From an uncultured Bacteroidales bacterium (lineage in GTDB: Bacteria > Bacteroidota > Bacteroidia > Bacteroidales > UBA932): 7,264 nt of DNA. Of this stretch, positions 1 to 6,372 are shown one piece after another (the stretch's first letter is position 1; every line of letters begins with the position of its first letter). The stretch covers positions 1-7,264 of the forward strand of contig CAMGTS010000061.1 of assembly GCA_946062035.1 (NCBI GenBank). The letters run 5' to 3'. A model generated the notes under the pieces. That model was not told the origin of the DNA. It saw only the letters and a program-made list of their open reading frames with translations, and did no database searches. The position numbers and the translations under genes are program-made.

Positions 1-322
1 CAACGGATGAAGAATGTATTATGGCTGCAAAAACTGTAATGGCTGATGATTTCATAAATGCATTTCCAGAAGGATACAATAAGATTATTTCTGCAAATGG
101 AGGAGGTTTAAGTCAGGGACAAAAACAGTTAATAAGTTTTGCAAGAGTACTTTTAAGTGATCCTCGTATTTTGATTTTAGATGAGGCAACATCATCTGTT
201 GATACACATACTGAAAAAGCATTGCAGCAAGGATTAAATCACCTTTTAAAAGGTCGCACAAGTTTTATCATAGCGCATCGACTTTCAACAATTCGTAATG
301 CTGATATGATTTTCTTTGTTGA
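1..322 (+). CDS. ABC exporter, C-terminal part of the ATP-binding domain (partial at both ends)
   Basis: The frame is open from base 3 at the left edge, so the ATG at 21 is internal and not a start. About 107 residues are visible. They cover the second half of an ABC exporter nucleotide-binding domain: the signature motif LSQGQ (108-122), Walker B with its catalytic glutamate ILILDEATSS (168-197), the D-loop SSVD, and the switch histidine in AHRLST (273-290). Walker A, the Q-loop and the transmembrane domain would lie to the left of the window. In the family, such proteins hydrolyse ATP at the inner face of the membrane to export drugs, lipids or peptides. The LSQGQ variant with an intact catalytic Glu resembles the TM288/YheH-type half of heterodimeric exporters; that subgroup is an inference. 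Homology stops after NADMIFFVD at about 322, some 20-30 residues before the domain should end. The same frame runs on to 497, but that part is antisense murC. GC is about 34%, well below the rest of the window. The substrate cannot be told. Confidence 0.9.
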
Positions 323-324
323 CC
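320..324. other. Chimeric junction between ABC exporter gene and murC
   Basis: To the left, the plus-strand ABC frame is family-like up to about FFVD (312-323). To the right, the minus-strand MurC frame is family-like up to GVKRR (codons ending at 323). The next MurC residue should be Phe (as in KRRFE), but the codon at 320-322 reads TCA (Ser), followed by antisense ABC sequence. The breakpoint is therefore within a few bases of 321-323. No intergenic DNA, terminator, inverted repeat or transposase is visible there. Base composition changes sharply at the same place. The cause, assembly error or true rearrangement, cannot be settled from the sequence; an assembly error is more likely because murC is essential. 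Confidence 0.87.
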
Positions 325-1282
325 TTCTCTTCACCCCGGCGAAATCAGCGAGGGCGTGCTTCAGTTGTTCGGATGTGATGCCTCCGAGAAGTGCTACCGC
401 CGATGCCGCAACTGCGTTTTCTATATTGACCCAACCCGGTACACCCAAGGTGCAATGCTCGATTTTCCCGCTTCCGCCCAATATCTCAGACGGATAATTC
501 AATGTGAAGTCGAAGTGCCCCGTCTCTTTGCCGTCATTTGTAATGGCTTTGATATCAGATGCGTAGAAGTCGGCTTTGTCTGTATATGAATAGCTGAGGA
601 TGTGCGCCTTGATATCGCTTTTGTCAATAATAACCCCATTCTTGATTATCACATAGCCGTCCTTATCGGTCTGAGAGGCGAACTGCGCATAGGCTTCTCT
701 CATATTCTCAACGGTTCCGTATATATCTAAATGATCTGGGTCTGTCGCTGTTACAACCGAGATATTAGGGAACAACTGCAAGAACGAACGGTCGAATTCA
801 TCCGCTTCCGCAACCAATACAGGATTGCCGCTAAGGAGCAGATTAGTATTGTAATTCTTGGAAATGCCTCCAAGGAAAGCGTTACATCCTACACCGCTAT
901 CTGTATAGATATGTGCGAGCAAAGTACTTGTAGTAGTCTTTCCGTGGCTTCCGCTGATGGCGAGGCATTTCTGTCCTTTGGCGATGTGCCCTAATGCACG
1001 TGATCGCTTTACCACTTCGTACCCCTCAAGGTTAACCTTTACAAGTTCTTGCAAATCAGCCGGTATGGCAGGAGTATAGATGATAAGGGTCTCGTCCTTC
1101 TCTGTCGGAACAAGATCGGGCCTGTCCTCATAATGTACAGCGATTCCCTCGCTCTCAAGAGCCTTTGTAAGGTCGCTTGGAGTTTTGTCATACCCTGAAA
1201 CATTGAATCCCGCATGTTTGTAGTAACGGGCGATAGCGCTCATTCCTATTCCGCCGATTCCTATGAAATATACATTCTTCAT
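323..1282 (-). CDS. murC: UDP-N-acetylmuramate--L-alanine ligase MurC, truncated at the 3' end
   Basis: MurC is the cytoplasmic ATP-dependent ligase that adds L-Ala to UDP-MurNAc, the first amino acid of the peptidoglycan stem. The visible 320 residues show the N-terminal UDP-binding glycine loop FIGIGGIGMSA (6-16), the ATP P-loop GSHGKTTT (111-118), EADEFDRSF (159-167), the DPDHLDIYG segment (181-189), and the end of the central domain, LADFAGVKRR (311-320). About 135-140 residues are missing compared with the usual 455-465, including the C-terminal domain with its DDYAHHP motif. The frame continues to 239, but those last 27 codons are antisense ABC sequence. I chose the ATG at 1280-1282, two bases after the murG stop (TAA-AA-ATG). 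An ATG at 1307-1309 would add nine residues, overlap murG by 25 nt and has AAGGAG only 3 nt upstream. Family N-termini vary enough that both starts remain possible. As read, the product would be non-functional. Confidence 0.95.
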
Positions 1283-1284
1283 TT

Positions 1285-2394
1285 TTATCTGCTCTTCAAT
1301 TTCATACACTCCTTCGCTATGACATCAGCCGCATCCGGCTTGGCAAGCGAAAGGATATTCTTTTCGTACTCTTTTATCTTTTCCGGCATGCTGAGGAGCG
1401 TGTTGACTTTTCTGACCAACATCTCCCTCGCTTCGGAATCCTTGACGATTTCAGCCGCATTCTTGTTTACAAGCGCCATCGCATTGTGGGTCTGATGATC
1501 CTCGGAAACATTAGGAGACGGTACGAATACCGTGCATTTTCCTGCAACGCAAAGTTCTGATATAGTGCCGGCTCCGGCTCTGCTGACCACAATGTCGGCA
1601 GCGGCGTAGGCAAGATCCATCCTTCCGATGAAATCGGTGCAGAAAATATTTTTGTGAGGATGTTCGGCAAGAAATTCGTCAATCTCTTTCTTATACACTT
1701 TGCCGCATTGCCAGATGACCTGACATCCCTCAAAACTGTTGTTTATTACAGCGTCTTTCATGCACTCGTTGAGAGTCCTGCATCCGAGACTTCCGCCCAC
1801 AATAAATATCGTTTTCTTCTGAGGATCAAGGTTGTAGAACCTATATCCCTCGTCTCTCATTTCCGCCGTGCATCTTACTATCTCCTTGCGGATAGGATTG
1901 CCTGTGATTATAATCTTCTCTTTAGGGAAGAATCTCTCCATTCCCTCGTATGCGACACATATTCTATCCGCTTTCCCTCCGTTCTTTCTGTTGACGATGC
2001 CTGCGAAAGAGTTCTGTTCCTGCAGAAGTACCGGAATTCTTTCGGTTGCCGCAGCTCCCACTACGGCTGCGCTTGCATATCCTCCCACACCGACTGCAAA
2101 ATCCGGTTTGAAATCTTTGATTATCTTCTTCGCAAGGCGTTTGCATTTAAGATAATCCAACGCTACTCCGATATTAGAGAGCGAATATAGCGGCCTTTTC
2201 AACCCTCTTGCAGGTATTCCGATAATCTTATATCCGGCGGCGGGAACCTTCTCCATCTCCATCCTTCCGCTTGCGCCTACGAAGAGTATCTCCGCAGACG
2301 GATCGCAATTCTTTATCGCATTCGCAATGGAGATCGCAGGGAAGATATGTCCTCCCGTTCCTCCTCCGCTTATGATTACTCTTGTGCCTTTCAT
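1285..2394 (-). CDS. murG: UDP-GlcNAc:lipid I GlcNAc transferase MurG
   Basis: MurG is a GT28 family (GT-B fold) peripheral membrane enzyme. It moves GlcNAc from UDP-GlcNAc to lipid I to make lipid II at the cytoplasmic face. The 369 residues are a normal full length for Bacteroidota. The N-terminal domain starts with the glycine-rich loop SGGGTGGH (9-16), followed by VGVGGYAS (101-108) and LQEQNSFAG (124-132), the lipid I side of the active-site cleft. The C-terminal, UDP-GlcNAc-binding domain begins near 195 with IVGGSLG (198-204) and includes AADIVVSRAGAGTISE (265-280), whose Glu280 matches the glutamate that binds the donor sugar ribose, and the family-typical VPSPNVSEDHQTHNA (291-305). 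It starts 11 nt after the ftsW stop and ends 2 nt before the chosen murC start, so it is probably co-transcribed with both. The 11-nt gap is AT-rich with no Shine-Dalgarno-like sequence, which is common in Bacteroidota. No sign of damage. Confidence 0.98.
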   Translation of the reverse strand: MKGTRVIISGGGTGGHIFPAISIANAIKNCDPSAEILFVGASGRMEMEKVPAAGYKIIGIPARGLKRPLYSLSNIGVALDYLKCKRLAKKIIKDFKPDFAVGVGGYASAAVVGAAATERIPVLLQEQNSFAGIVNRKNGGKADRICVAYEGMERFFPKEKIIITGNPIRKEIVRCTAEMRDEGYRFYNLDPQKKTIFIVGGSLGCRTLNECMKDAVINNSFEGCQVIWQCGKVYKKEIDEFLAEHPHKNIFCTDFIGRMDLAYAAADIVVSRAGAGTISELCVAGKCTVFVPSPNVSEDHQTHNAMALVNKNAAEIVKDSEAREMLVRKVNTLLSMPEKIKEYEKNILSLAKPDAADVIAKECMKLKSR

Positions 2395-2405
2395 AATATA
2401 AAATA

Positions 2406-3716
2406 TTAGTTATCAGAATTTTCCGTTGTATTTTCTATTGCATCTTCCGAGCCTGCCGCCACTTCTTCATTGCCGCCGCCTGCTACGCTGCTGCCGGCTG
2501 TCGCAAGTTGTTTTTCTTTATTTTCCGCAACCTCCTTCGTCCTGCTTACAGAGAGTATTATCCCGAATGCGCAGCTGAGGATTATCAATGATGTTCCTCC
2601 CAAACTGACAAGCGGAAGAGTGTGTCCTGTCACAGGCAGAAGTCCGACATTTACGAGAATATGGAGTGCGGCCTGGACAACAATCAGCAATCCTAATCCT
2701 CCTACGGTCAAAGAGGAAAACACTGTTTTGCAGCTCTTTACCAACTTTACGCATCGGTTGAAGAACCACAGGTACAGCATCAGCACTACAATTCCTCCGA
2801 ACATTCCGTATTCTTCGATGATAATCGTGTAGATATAGTCAGAATAAGGGTGAGGCAACACATATCGTTGAGTGCTCTTGCCCGGACCTTTTCCTAAGAA
2901 TCCTACCGATGAAATCGCGATTTTCGCCATATCTGCCTGGAATGTCTCGTCGGCTTGTTTCTGCTTCTGTTCGGCTGCGGTCATACCACCGCTTTCGACC
3001 TGCTCGGTTTCGCTTCCGAAGAATTTTTTCAGTCGGCTCGTCGCGGTATCTAACCTTCCGAACCACCCGAAGGCAAGGTTCAGCAAGACTATGAGCACTA
3101 ATGCGCACATGGCAAGTCCCATTGTATAGAGCAGATGCTTGAACTTGACCCCAGCCGCAATGAGTACTAACAATGAAATCAGGGCGACAAGCAGAGCTTG
3201 CGAAACGCTGCCTATCATAATCAGTACGCAGACCAACCCTAAAGGTGCGACCACTTTCCACAGGAATTGCTTATATGTATCTATCTTGCTCACTTCCAAT
3301 ATCCTCGCCAAGTATAGGATGGTGGTGATTTTCGCTATTTCGGTAGGTTGGAATGTCAATCCTCCAAAGCTCAACCATCTTTTGGCTCCGTTGACTTCAG
3401 TTCCGATTATAGGGGTCAACGCAAGCAATATGATGCTTATGACGAATATCGGGACGGAGAGATACCTATACCATCTGAGCGGAACTTTGTAGCAGATGTA
3501 TAGGGCGAGAAGTCCGAGCACCACGAATCTGAGCTGTTTCATCAGATACGCAAAGTTCGTAGTGTGCTCCTTGAATGCAAGAGAGCTGCTGGCAGAGTAA
3601 ATGAGCGCCAAGGAGATAAGGGAAAGCAGGAGAATAATCACCCATATAACCCTGTCTCCGTGAAGCCTGTTCATTACGGCCTCCTGAGTCTTGTCTATGT
3701 TTTTGAATCCTAACAT
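2406..3716 (-). CDS. ftsW: Septal peptidoglycan glycosyltransferase FtsW (SEDS family)
   Basis: FtsW is an integral membrane SEDS protein that polymerises lipid II at the septum together with the transpeptidase FtsI. It is 436 residues with about ten hydrophobic segments, the first at about 23-40. Diagnostic stretches are RWLSFGGLTFQPTEIAK (113-129), LGKGPGKSTQRYVLPHP (274-290), SDYIYTIIIEEYG (292-304), where Asp293 matches the catalytic aspartate of SEDS enzymes, and LLPVTGHTLPLVSLGG (359-374). A polar loop at about 222-262 is rich in Gln, Lys and Glu, and residues 400-436 form a low-complexity acidic tail likely to be cytoplasmic. The gene context (murD, murG) favours FtsW over the related RodA. 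I kept the ATG at 3714-3716, two bases after the murD stop. However, Met15 (ATG 3672-3674) has GGAGG five bases upstream, and the shorter N-terminus MNRLHGDRVIW also looks family-like, so the true start may be 3674. The region usually reading like PDLGTA or NLSTA here reads SVSQALL (170-176). Confidence 0.96.
   Translation of the reverse strand: MLGFKNIDKTQEAVMNRLHGDRVIWVIILLLSLISLALIYSASSSLAFKEHTTNFAYLMKQLRFVVLGLLALYICYKVPLRWYRYLSVPIFVISIILLALTPIIGTEVNGAKRWLSFGGLTFQPTEIAKITTILYLARILEVSKIDTYKQFLWKVVAPLGLVCVLIMIGSVSQALLVALISLLVLIAAGVKFKHLLYTMGLAMCALVLIVLLNLAFGWFGRLDTATSRLKKFFGSETEQVESGGMTAAEQKQKQADETFQADMAKIAISSVGFLGKGPGKSTQRYVLPHPYSDYIYTIIIEEYGMFGGIVVLMLYLWFFNRCVKLVKSCKTVFSSLTVGGLGLLIVVQAALHILVNVGLLPVTGHTLPLVSLGGTSLIILSCAFGIILSVSRTKEVAENKEKQLATAGSSVAGGGNEEVAAGSEDAIENTTENSDN
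3680..3684 (-). promoter_or_regulatory. Possible ribosome binding site for an internal ftsW start
   Basis: GGAGG on the minus strand lies five bases before the ATG at 3672-3674 (Met15 of the longer ftsW frame). The upstream start at 3716 has no similar element at a usable distance; the nearest GGAGG is more than 20 nt away. This supports the shorter FtsW. Bacteroidota depend little on Shine-Dalgarno pairing, and the bases also encode Gln-Glu-Ala in the longer frame, so chance is possible. Confidence 0.4.
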
Positions 3717-3718
3717 TC

Positions 3719-5059
3719 TTATAAAGCTCTAACCGCCTCCTTGAACTGTCTGCCTCTGTCCTCGTAGCTCTTGAACAAATCAAAACTTGCGCAGCATGGT
3801 GAAAGAAGTACGGTATCTCCTGGCTCGGCATATTTATATGCTTCTGCCACAGCATCTTTGGCACTCGTTACGTCAATTATTTTCTCAACTTTATCCGCAA
3901 AGCACTCGTGAAGTTTTTCGTTGTGCAGCCCCATGCAGATAAGAACTTTGACCTTGTCCTTTACAAAATCATAAAGAGGCGAGTAATCGTTCCCCTTGTC
4001 CTTTCCTCCCGCAATCCATACAACAGGGGTAGTCATGCTTTCCAAGGCATACCAGGCTGAATCGACATTAGTGGCCTTCGAATCGTTGATGTATTGCACC
4101 CCTTTGACTGTCAGTACTTTCTCTAATCTATGCTCTACACCCTGGAAATTGCAGAGAGATTCCCTTATGACTTTTTTGTCGATGTTGACGGCCTTGGCCG
4201 CAATTGCGGCTGCCATTGAATTGTATATATTATGTTTGCCTTGTAAGGCTAACTCATTGATATACATTGAATATTCATCGTCCTCGTATCTGACGTAGAG
4301 TTTGTTTTCATCGGTAAACGCTCCTTGTTCCACCTCTTTCTTTTGGGTAAAAGGAAGTTTTTTCGCCGTGACTACTATTTTGTCCAACTCCGCCGCCGTG
4401 ATAGGGTCATCTGCACAGAAAACGAAACATTCGTTCTCTGTAAGGTTTTGAGTAATACGGAATTTTGCGTTTATATAGTTCTGCATCTTGAACTCGTAGC
4501 GGTCCAGATGATCGGGAGTAATGTTCATCAGTATAGCGATATCCGCTCTGAAGTCGTACATTCCGTCCAACTGGAAGCTCGACAGCTCAATTACATAGTA
4601 GTCGAAATTCTCGGTAGCCACCTGATAAGCATAACTCTTTCCGATGTTTCCGGCAAGTCCTACATTAAGTCCGGCATTCTTGAGCATATAGTAAATGAGA
4701 GAAGTAGTAGTGGTTTTGCCATTGCTTCCCGTAATGCAGATTTTCTTAGCCTTATCGTATCTTCCCGCGAACTCAATCTCGGAGATGACAGGTATCCTGT
4801 TCTCTTTGACGGCAAGAACTATAGGGTTATCCTCAGGTATTCCCGGGCTTTTTATAACCTCTGTGGCGTTAAGTATGTCGGGCATGGTATGATGCCCCTC
4901 TTCATACGGGATATCGAACTTTGCGAGCGTCTCTTTGAATTGAGGTTTGATGGTTCCGCTGTCGCTGAGGAACACATCGAATCCTTTAAGTTTCGCAAGC
5001 ACTGCGGAGCCCACTCCACTCTCTCCTCCGCCAAGTATGACTATTCTTCCTTTTGCCAT
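3719..5059 (-). CDS. murD: UDP-N-acetylmuramoyl-L-alanine--D-glutamate ligase MurD
   Basis: MurD is the cytoplasmic Mur ligase that adds D-Glu to UDP-MurNAc-L-Ala with ATP hydrolysis. Its 446 residues are full length for the family. The N-terminal UDP-binding domain opens with VILGGGESGVGSA (7-19) and contains VIKSPGIP (68-75). The central ATPase domain has the P-loop GSNGKTTTT (111-119), YVIELSSFQLD (155-165), NITPDHLDRY (179-188) and INAKFRI (196-202), whose Lys199 matches the carbamylated lysine that holds a catalytic magnesium ion. The C-terminal domain has GVEHRLE (307-313), INDSKATNVDSAWYALE (324-340), WIAGGKDKGNDY (348-359) and LLSPCCASFDLFKSYEDRG (418-436). These last motifs separate MurD from MurC, MurE and MurF. 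The start lies 26 nt after the mraY stop and is the first ATG giving a complete glycine-rich strand. It ends 2 nt before the longer ftsW frame. All expected motifs are intact. Confidence 0.98.
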   Translation of the reverse strand: MAKGRIVILGGGESGVGSAVLAKLKGFDVFLSDSGTIKPQFKETLAKFDIPYEEGHHTMPDILNATEVIKSPGIPEDNPIVLAVKENRIPVISEIEFAGRYDKAKKICITGSNGKTTTTSLIYYMLKNAGLNVGLAGNIGKSYAYQVATENFDYYVIELSSFQLDGMYDFRADIAILMNITPDHLDRYEFKMQNYINAKFRITQNLTENECFVFCADDPITAAELDKIVVTAKKLPFTQKKEVEQGAFTDENKLYVRYEDDEYSMYINELALQGKHNIYNSMAAAIAAKAVNIDKKVIRESLCNFQGVEHRLEKVLTVKGVQYINDSKATNVDSAWYALESMTTPVVWIAGGKDKGNDYSPLYDFVKDKVKVLICMGLHNEKLHECFADKVEKIIDVTSAKDAVAEAYKYAEPGDTVLLSPCCASFDLFKSYEDRGRQFKEAVRAL

Positions 5060-5085
5060 GGTTCTTTATATATAGTTTGCTATAC

Positions 5086-6372
5086 TTATCTGATTTTCAG
5101 TGTTATAATCGATATAATGCACAATATTATCGCTATGATGTAGAATCTTGCGGTGAGCTTCGATTCCGGGACTAACCTGCGCGGCCACTGAATCAATGCA
5201 TCCGGATTCTCCTTTTGGAAGTGGTGGTGGATAGGGGTCATCTTGAAAACCCTGATCCCCACTCCATTGTTCCTTTTCTTCGTGTATTTGAAATAAAGAC
5301 GTTGGATCACAACGCTCAGGCTCTCGACGAAGAAGATGCCGCAGAATATCGGTATCAAAAGCTCCTTCCTTATCATCAGGGCGACAGTGCCGATGATTCC
5401 ACCGATTGCGAGCGAACCGGTGTCTCCCATAAAGACTTGTGCAGGATAAGTGTTGAACCACAGGAATCCTACGAGAGCTCCGACAAATGCGGCAAGGAAT
5501 ACGACTATCTCCCCCGTATTCGGGATATACATTATACCCAAATAGTCTGAAAATATCGCATTGCCCGACAGATAAGCGAAAATTCCCAATGTCGCCCCGA
5601 CAATTGCCGAGACTCCGGCGCTAAGCCCGTCTATGCCGTCCGTCAGATTTGTTCCGTTTGACACGGCTGTAATTATGAAGATTACTATGAGAACATAAAC
5701 GATATTAGTCGCGATGTCCTTGACTTTCGCATTTTTGAACGGAGCAAGCCACGAGTATTTGAACTCGTTGTGTTTGAGGAACGGAATAGTCGTCGTGCGG
5801 CTTTTCACATCTCTGTAGTATATGACCTCTTTCATCCCCACACTCTCGGCTATCTCTGTCTTGTCTCCCTCATGAGGGGTTTCGCTATAAAGCCTTATCA
5901 CATTCTGCGGACTGTAGATGAGGGTTATACCTATGACTATGCCGAGTGCGACCTGGCCGAAAATCTTGTACTTGCCTTTAAGACCGTCCTTATTCTTTTT
6001 GAAGACCTTGATAGAGTCGTCCAAAAATCCTATCGCTCCCAAAAAAACGGTAGTGATAATCAAAAGGATGATGTAAACGCTTGACAGGTCGCAGAACAAA
6101 ATCACCGGGACGATTATGGAGAGAAGAATAATGAGACCTCCCATAGTCGGCGTGCCGACCTTCTTCTTCTGATCTTCGAGTCCGAGGTCACGGATAGTCT
6201 CTCCGATCTGTTTTTTCTGAAGACGGCGGATAATGGCGGGGCCGATCCACATAGCCACAACCAATGCGATTATGACTGCGGATGCGCTTCTGAATGAAAT
6301 GTATTTCATCAGGTTAGCTCCGGGAATATCGATTCCCATGCTCTGAAACCATTGGAATAAATGATATATCAT
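5086..6372 (-). CDS. mraY: Phospho-N-acetylmuramoyl-pentapeptide transferase MraY
   Basis: MraY is a polytopic inner membrane enzyme that transfers phospho-MurNAc-pentapeptide from its UDP carrier to undecaprenyl phosphate, giving lipid I. It is 428 residues with about ten hydrophobic segments. Family motifs are GTPTMGGL (73-80), GFLDDSIKVFKK (115-126) with the paired Asp118-Asp119 that bind magnesium and substrate, NGTNLTDGIDGLSAG (239-253), PAQVFMGDTGSLAIGG (310-325), and KMTPIHHHFQ (377-386) with the histidine triad at 382-384. It is about 65 residues longer than the 360-residue E. coli enzyme. The extra length is mostly a hydrophilic stretch at about 157-215, between transmembrane segments, that is typical of Bacteroidota MraY. 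The ATG at 6370-6372 overlaps the murE stop codon by one base (TAATG), and GGAGGGG lies seven bases upstream, so translation is probably coupled to murE. The 26-nt gap to murD (5060-5085) is AT-rich, with no convincing promoter on this strand. Confidence 0.98.
   Translation of the reverse strand: MIYHLFQWFQSMGIDIPGANLMKYISFRSASAVIIALVVAMWIGPAIIRRLQKKQIGETIRDLGLEDQKKKVGTPTMGGLIILLSIIVPVILFCDLSSVYIILLIITTVFLGAIGFLDDSIKVFKKNKDGLKGKYKIFGQVALGIVIGITLIYSPQNVIRLYSETPHEGDKTEIAESVGMKEVIYYRDVKSRTTTIPFLKHNEFKYSWLAPFKNAKVKDIATNIVYVLIVIFIITAVSNGTNLTDGIDGLSAGVSAIVGATLGIFAYLSGNAIFSDYLGIMYIPNTGEIVVFLAAFVGALVGFLWFNTYPAQVFMGDTGSLAIGGIIGTVALMIRKELLIPIFCGIFFVESLSVVIQRLYFKYTKKRNNGVGIRVFKMTPIHHHFQKENPDALIQWPRRLVPESKLTARFYIIAIILCIISIITLKIR

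Noticed and set aside
21..497. 158-codon plus-strand frame that looks like a complete small ABC-related protein
   Set aside because: Its start is internal to the ABC frame, which is open to the left edge, and everything after about 322 is the antisense of murC. It is a product of the junction and not a gene.
239..1309. MurC frame with a different 27-residue C-terminus running to 239
   Set aside because: The residues after GVKRR are the reverse complement of the ABC exporter HRLSTIRNAD region. MurC homology ends at 323, so this is not a natural variant terminus.
1654..2190. 178-codon open frame on the plus strand opposite murG
   Set aside because: It is entirely antisense to conserved murG motifs, with an irregular composition and no domain I recognise.
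5060..5085. TATATATA-rich gap between mraY and murD as a possible promoter
   Set aside because: On the coding strand there is no match to the Bacteroidota -7 element (TAnnTTTG) or a sigma70-like pair. The nearest TTTG-containing string is on the other strand and has the wrong spacing. The gap is only 26 nt within an operon.
4325..5143. 272-codon open frame on the plus strand opposite murD
   Set aside because: It is antisense to strongly supported murD coding sequence and shows no recognisable motif. It is best explained as a shadow frame created by murD codon use.
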